Assembly: GCF_014144865.1 (NCBI RefSeq)
Contig: NZ_JAALDM010000005.1
Coordinates: 1 to 34,767, forward strand
Source: Dietzia aerolata
GTDB lineage: Bacteria; Actinomycetota; Actinomycetes; Mycobacteriales; Mycobacteriaceae
Length of the DNA: 34,767 nt
Direction: 5' to 3'
In this document: piece by piece, positions 31,970-34,767 of the stretch
Layout: every line of letters starts with the position of its first letter
How positions within the stretch are numbered: the stretch's first letter is position 1
Made by a program: the position numbers and the translations under genes
The notes under the pieces: generated by a model
Told to the model about the DNA's origin: nothing
Databases searched by the model: none
What the model saw: only the letters and a program-made list of their open reading frames with translations

Positions 31970-32668
31970 ATGGGCACAGCAGTGCGCGAGAACTCGGAGT
32001 ATCGACAACGGGCGTCACGAAGCCCCGGCCGTCTCGAACCGGTGCCCGATGTCCCCGACGGTGGGACTACGGCTCGCGATGAACGTGCGACGTACAGTAC
32101 TTCGCAGCGTGGCCACTCCGAACCTTCCGCACACGCCCGCCCCGTCACCCTGTCCGCGGCCCCCAGGGTGCTCCTGCTCAACGCCAGCTACGAGGCGCTC
32201 ACCGCGCTGCCCGCGCGGCGCGCTGTGGTGATGCTGATCGGCGGCAAGGCCGACGTGGTCCACGATCACCCGACGGAAGTCGTGGTTCGCTCCGTCGAGA
32301 CGTCGGTGCGGGTGCCCTCGGTGATCCGGCTCCGTGAATACGTCCGGATCCCGTACCACTCCCAGATCCCCATGACGCGGGCCGCGCTCATGCACCGGGA
32401 CTCACATCGCTGCGGGTACTGCAATGCGCGCGCCACGACCATCGATCACGTGATCCCGCGCAGTCGGGGCGGGGCGCACGGCTGGGAGAACTGCGTGGCC
32501 TCGTGCGCGCCGTGCAACCACCGCAAGGCAGACAAGCTCCTGTCGGAACTCGGTTGGGACCTGCGCGTGCCGCTGGTCGCGCCGCGCGGCCGGACCTGGC
32601 GTCTGGTCTCGCAGCTTCGGGAGATCGGCCCGCACTGGGAGGACTACCTCTACCTCGACGCCGCCTGA
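31970..32668 (+). CDS. HNH endonuclease family protein
   Basis: The product has 232 residues. After a disordered N-terminal 55 residues comes a domain beginning VLLLNASYEALTALPARRAV and then an HNH module with zinc-binding pairs CGYC and CAPC, core IDHVIPRSRGG and WENCVASC, and NHRKADK. These conserved HNH proteins near glbO/pepN (Rv2469c position) are widespread in actinobacteria; DNA cleavage has not been established for most. The ATG at 31970 has GCGGAG 7 nt upstream, although the conserved part starts much later. Confidence 0.85.
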   Translation: MGTAVRENSEYRQRASRSPGRLEPVPDVPDGGTTARDERATYSTSQRGHSEPSAHARPVTLSAAPRVLLLNASYEALTALPARRAVVMLIGGKADVVHDHPTEVVVRSVETSVRVPSVIRLREYVRIPYHSQIPMTRAALMHRDSHRCGYCNARATTIDHVIPRSRGGAHGWENCVASCAPCNHRKADKLLSELGWDLRVPLVAPRGRTWRLVSQLREIGPHWEDYLYLDAA

Positions 32669-32705
32669 AACCGTCGTCGCCCTGGTCTGCGTTGTTGCCT
32701 GGGCA

Positions 32706-32733
32706 GCCGCCGGTGCCGTTCGGCACCGGCGGC
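32706..32733. terminator. Hairpin between convergent genes, probable terminator
   Basis: Perfect 12-bp arms GCCGCCGGTGCC and GGCACCGGCGGC surround GTTC, 37 nt after the HNH stop and 9 nt after the end of the lipoprotein gene on the opposite strand. It lacks a T-run on either side but is placed to stop transcription from both directions. Confidence 0.55.
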
Positions 32734-32741
32734 GCGCACGA

Positions 32742-34175
32742 TCACCCGAGGCGGACCCGGTCGACCCCGTTCGAGTCGGTGTCGGTGAAGAACAGTTCGC
32801 TGCCGTCCTCGGAGAGGGCGAGTCCGGTCAACCCGTCTAGGCCGGTCTCGATCACGCGGCCGGGTGAACCGTCCCAGTCGAACTCCAGGATCCGGCCCGA
32901 GTCGTTGTCGGCGACGAACCAGGAACTCTCCCCTGCGACCAGTCCCGAGGGGCGGTCCACCGATCCGGGGGCCACCTTTTCGGCCGTCGCCTCCCAGACG
33001 TAGGAGTACTCCGCCAGGGTCTTTCTCGGCATGATCCAACTGTCACCGGCGGCGTCGATCGCCTCCTGGTTGCCGTGTTCGGCCACCCAGGCGCTGACCG
33101 TCTCCGGGTCGTCTCCGTCACCGGGGCCGTCCTCGAGGTGGCTCCAGTCGACCACGCCGGGTCCGTGCTCGCCGTGGCTGGCGGGGGAGTCGTTCCAGTT
33201 GGAGACCATGACCTCGAAACGGCCGGTGTCGGGTTGGAATCGGCGGACCGTCCCGGCCCCGGTATCGGAGTAGTACACCCATCCGTCGTGCCGCATCATC
33301 CCGCTGGGTACGCCGTCGACGCGCTTGTAGGGAAGGTCGATGTAGCGCTGCGTGACGCCGTCGCCGTGGAAGCCGTTGCCCTCCTGGTGGTCGCGGTTGA
33401 AATCTATACGGGCCACGTGTCCGGGCCCGTCACATGATCCTCGGGAGTCGCCGACCCCGCAGCCGTCGAGAACGTAGTAGGCGTTGACCGCATCGTGGAC
33501 GATCCCTGTGCTGAGCGGATTACCGTGCAGCATGTCGAGGTGGCTGCCTTGGCGGGGCCATGCACACTGGCTGATGCCCTGCGCCCAGTACTCGGCAGGG
33601 CACTGGTGCTCCGGGATGTCGTCCGGCGGATCGTGGCTGATGCCCGGCTGCGGCCAGTCATCGAGGTAGGCCTTGTTCTGTCCGGCGAGTGCGAACGTCT
33701 CCGGGGAGAACAGGGTCGGGCCCATGAAGTTGTTGTTGCGGAAGTGGGACTCACGCTCGGGGTTGAGGACGAACTCCATGTCCCGGACCTCGTTGTTGGA
33801 GTCGTTGGAGATGGCGAAGAACGTCCCGTCCTCGTTGAACGCGATGCCTGAGGGGCGGGCGGTGAAGTGCTCTCCGTACCCGTCCTGGAGGCGCTGGGCC
33901 GAATCCGGGTCGTCGAGGTCGATGATGGTCAGCGAGTCGTCACCGGAGTTGGCGATCCAGAGCTCCAAGGTCCCGGGTCGCATCGCCAGTGCGGACGGGG
34001 AATCGAGGAGTTCAGAGACCAGGATCGGTTCCGGGGTCAGGGCCTGGGGATCTGATTTCCCGGGTGAAGAACAACCGGTCGCCATGAGAAGTATGACCGC
34101 TCCGGCAGCGGTGAGGGCGGTGTAGTGGTGGCGGGGCCGACGTCGACCCCTGTCATCGAATCGGGTGAGGGGCAT
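32742..34175 (-). CDS. Beta-propeller lipoprotein (NHL/SMP-30-like)
   Basis: The product has 477 residues. A basic start and hydrophobic stretch end in the lipobox MATGC with lipidated Cys35. The mature part consists of repeated strand blocks such as PSALAMRPGTLELWIANSGDDSLTI, PSGIAFNEDGTFF, PSGLVAGESSWFVADNDSGR and LTGLALSEDGSELFFTD, typical of an NHL or SMP-30/YVTN-type propeller. His/Asp/Asn-rich inserts (for example HGDGV, HGEHGPGVVDW) and four or more Cys suggest metal sites or disulfides. The ATG at 34175 has GAGAGG 6 nt upstream. Function is unknown. It is preceded by a strong palindrome at 34215-34242. Confidence 0.75.
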   Translation of the reverse strand: MPLTRFDDRGRRRPRHHYTALTAAGAVILLMATGCSSPGKSDPQALTPEPILVSELLDSPSALAMRPGTLELWIANSGDDSLTIIDLDDPDSAQRLQDGYGEHFTARPSGIAFNEDGTFFAISNDSNNEVRDMEFVLNPERESHFRNNNFMGPTLFSPETFALAGQNKAYLDDWPQPGISHDPPDDIPEHQCPAEYWAQGISQCAWPRQGSHLDMLHGNPLSTGIVHDAVNAYYVLDGCGVGDSRGSCDGPGHVARIDFNRDHQEGNGFHGDGVTQRYIDLPYKRVDGVPSGMMRHDGWVYYSDTGAGTVRRFQPDTGRFEVMVSNWNDSPASHGEHGPGVVDWSHLEDGPGDGDDPETVSAWVAEHGNQEAIDAAGDSWIMPRKTLAEYSYVWEATAEKVAPGSVDRPSGLVAGESSWFVADNDSGRILEFDWDGSPGRVIETGLDGLTGLALSEDGSELFFTDTDSNGVDRVRLG

Positions 34176-34214
34176 GTCGAGCCTCTCGGTGGGGAGGCGC
34201 GCTCGGAGGCTTCA

Positions 34215-34242
34215 CCTCGTGTCAGACGATTCTGACACGAGG
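34215..34242. promoter_or_regulatory. Perfect 12-bp inverted repeat, terminator or operator
   Basis: CCTCGTGTCAGA and TCTGACACGAGG enclose CGAT. It lies 47 nt after the pepN stop and 40 nt before the lipoprotein start, both on the minus strand. Without a T-run, an operator (the core TGTCAGA-N4-TCTGACA would suit a dimeric repressor) is as likely as a terminator. Confidence 0.6.
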
Positions 34243-34288
34243 AATCAGGTGTGATTGTGCTTATCCGCGCAGTAAGTGCATGTCTTTG

Positions 34289-34767
34289 TCAGTCCGCTAC
34301 TGCGGCGTCGCAGGCGCGGGCGGCGAGTGCACGGACCATGTCCGCGTTCTGCTCGGCGAGGATCCGGCGGAACGCGGACGGACGAGACTCGTCGGCGATC
34401 ACCGATTCGAAGCGGGACACGGTCTCGGCGTCCACCGCCCACGCCGGGAACAGGCCGTCGGCGACGGTCTGGGACAGGTCGCCGGGCCGTGCCGTCCAGA
34501 GCTCGGTGACGCTGTCCAGGTAGCGCTCCGCGATCCCGGTCAACAGGTGCTCATGGCCGGGTAGGTCGATGCCCAGCAGCGTGGCGCGGACGATCGCGTT
34601 GGACGGCGCCGCGGGCCCGGTAGACAGGAGCAGCTGCTCGGCCTCCTCCTTGGCCTCGATGGTCGGACGGGCGGCCCGGGCGCTAGCGGCACGCTGAGCG
34701 CCGCCGGCGGTGTCATCGGCCGCGAGCTCGGCGTCGATGCGGTCGGCGTCCTCGGCGCCCGCGGCGA
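34289..34767 (-). CDS. pepN: Aminopeptidase N, C-terminal end (partial)
   Basis: About 158 residues are visible, extending beyond the right edge. They are the helical ERAP1-like C-terminal domain of an M1 aminopeptidase, recognised by KEEAEQLLLSTGPAAPSNAI, RYLDSVTELWTARPGDLSQT and GLFPAWAVDAETV near the end. The zinc catalytic domain lies outside the window. PepN removes N-terminal residues from peptides in the cytoplasm. Its place after glbO and the HNH gene agrees with Rv2467 in M. tuberculosis as I remember it. Confidence 0.85.
   Translation of the reverse strand, partial: AAGAEDADRIDAELAADDTAGGAQRAASARAARPTIEAKEEAEQLLLSTGPAAPSNAIVRATLLGIDLPGHEHLLTGIAERYLDSVTELWTARPGDLSQTVADGLFPAWAVDAETVSRFESVIADESRPSAFRRILAEQNADMVRALAARACDAAVAD

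Overview
The window is GC-rich throughout and reads as chromosomal DNA of a mycolic-acid-producing actinobacterium (order Mycobacteriales). The evidence is a CmrA-type mycolate reductase, a lipoprotein L,D-transpeptidase whose catalytic Cys and His fall at the residue numbers I recall for M. tuberculosis LdtMt2, a group II truncated haemoglobin, an F420-type luciferase-like oxidoreductase and frequent GTG/TTG starts. Two blocks keep a gene order I remember from M. tuberculosis: orn / HerA-like ATPase / cmrA (Rv2511-Rv2509), and SSB-like / ettA / thioesterase / conserved protein / alpha-glucosidase / glbO / HNH / pepN (Rv2478c-Rv2467). Dietzia or a close relative is my best guess; the genus is inferred, not shown.

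Layout. 1-1950: a two-piece FUSC-family exporter on the minus strand, with an apparent frameshift in the upstream piece. 2126-2246: tRNA-Lys with terminator. 2475-3938: L,D-transpeptidase and a small glycine-rich membrane protein. 4012-6376: CPA1-type cation/proton antiporter, divergent from a DUF2804 protein. 6718-11486: two overlapping YhgE/Pip-family membrane proteins, closed by a strong terminator. 11631-15275: tRNA-His, orn, HerA-like ATPase and cmrA. 15689-16223: a MazF-type toxin-antitoxin pair. 16401-19988: UMF1-like MFS transporter, HAD phosphatase, F420-type oxidoreductase, tRNA-Arg. 20100-22232: CopD-CtaG fusion. 22400-28057: SSB paralogue, EttA, three consecutive hotdog thioesterases, a conserved protein and a DNA methyltransferase, nearly all with 4-bp overlaps. 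28073-30819: SDR, alpha-glucosidase and glbO on the minus strand. 30933-34767: Cys-rich anchored protein, HNH protein, beta-propeller lipoprotein and the 3' end of pepN.

Functionally this is mostly cell-envelope and housekeeping content: peptidoglycan 3-3 crosslinking, mycolate reduction, copper/haem-copper oxidase assembly, ion homeostasis, RNA turnover and translation control. The accessory elements are the toxin-antitoxin pair and the methyltransferase, which has no restriction partner in view.

The most unusual signal is a dispersed DNA motif: an A/T-rich tract of about 8-14 nt followed directly by GACGACGACGA(C/G). It occurs seven times between 158 and 22339, on both strands, inside genes (in different reading frames) and between genes. 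Two copies form a divergent inverted pair upstream of the SSB-like gene.
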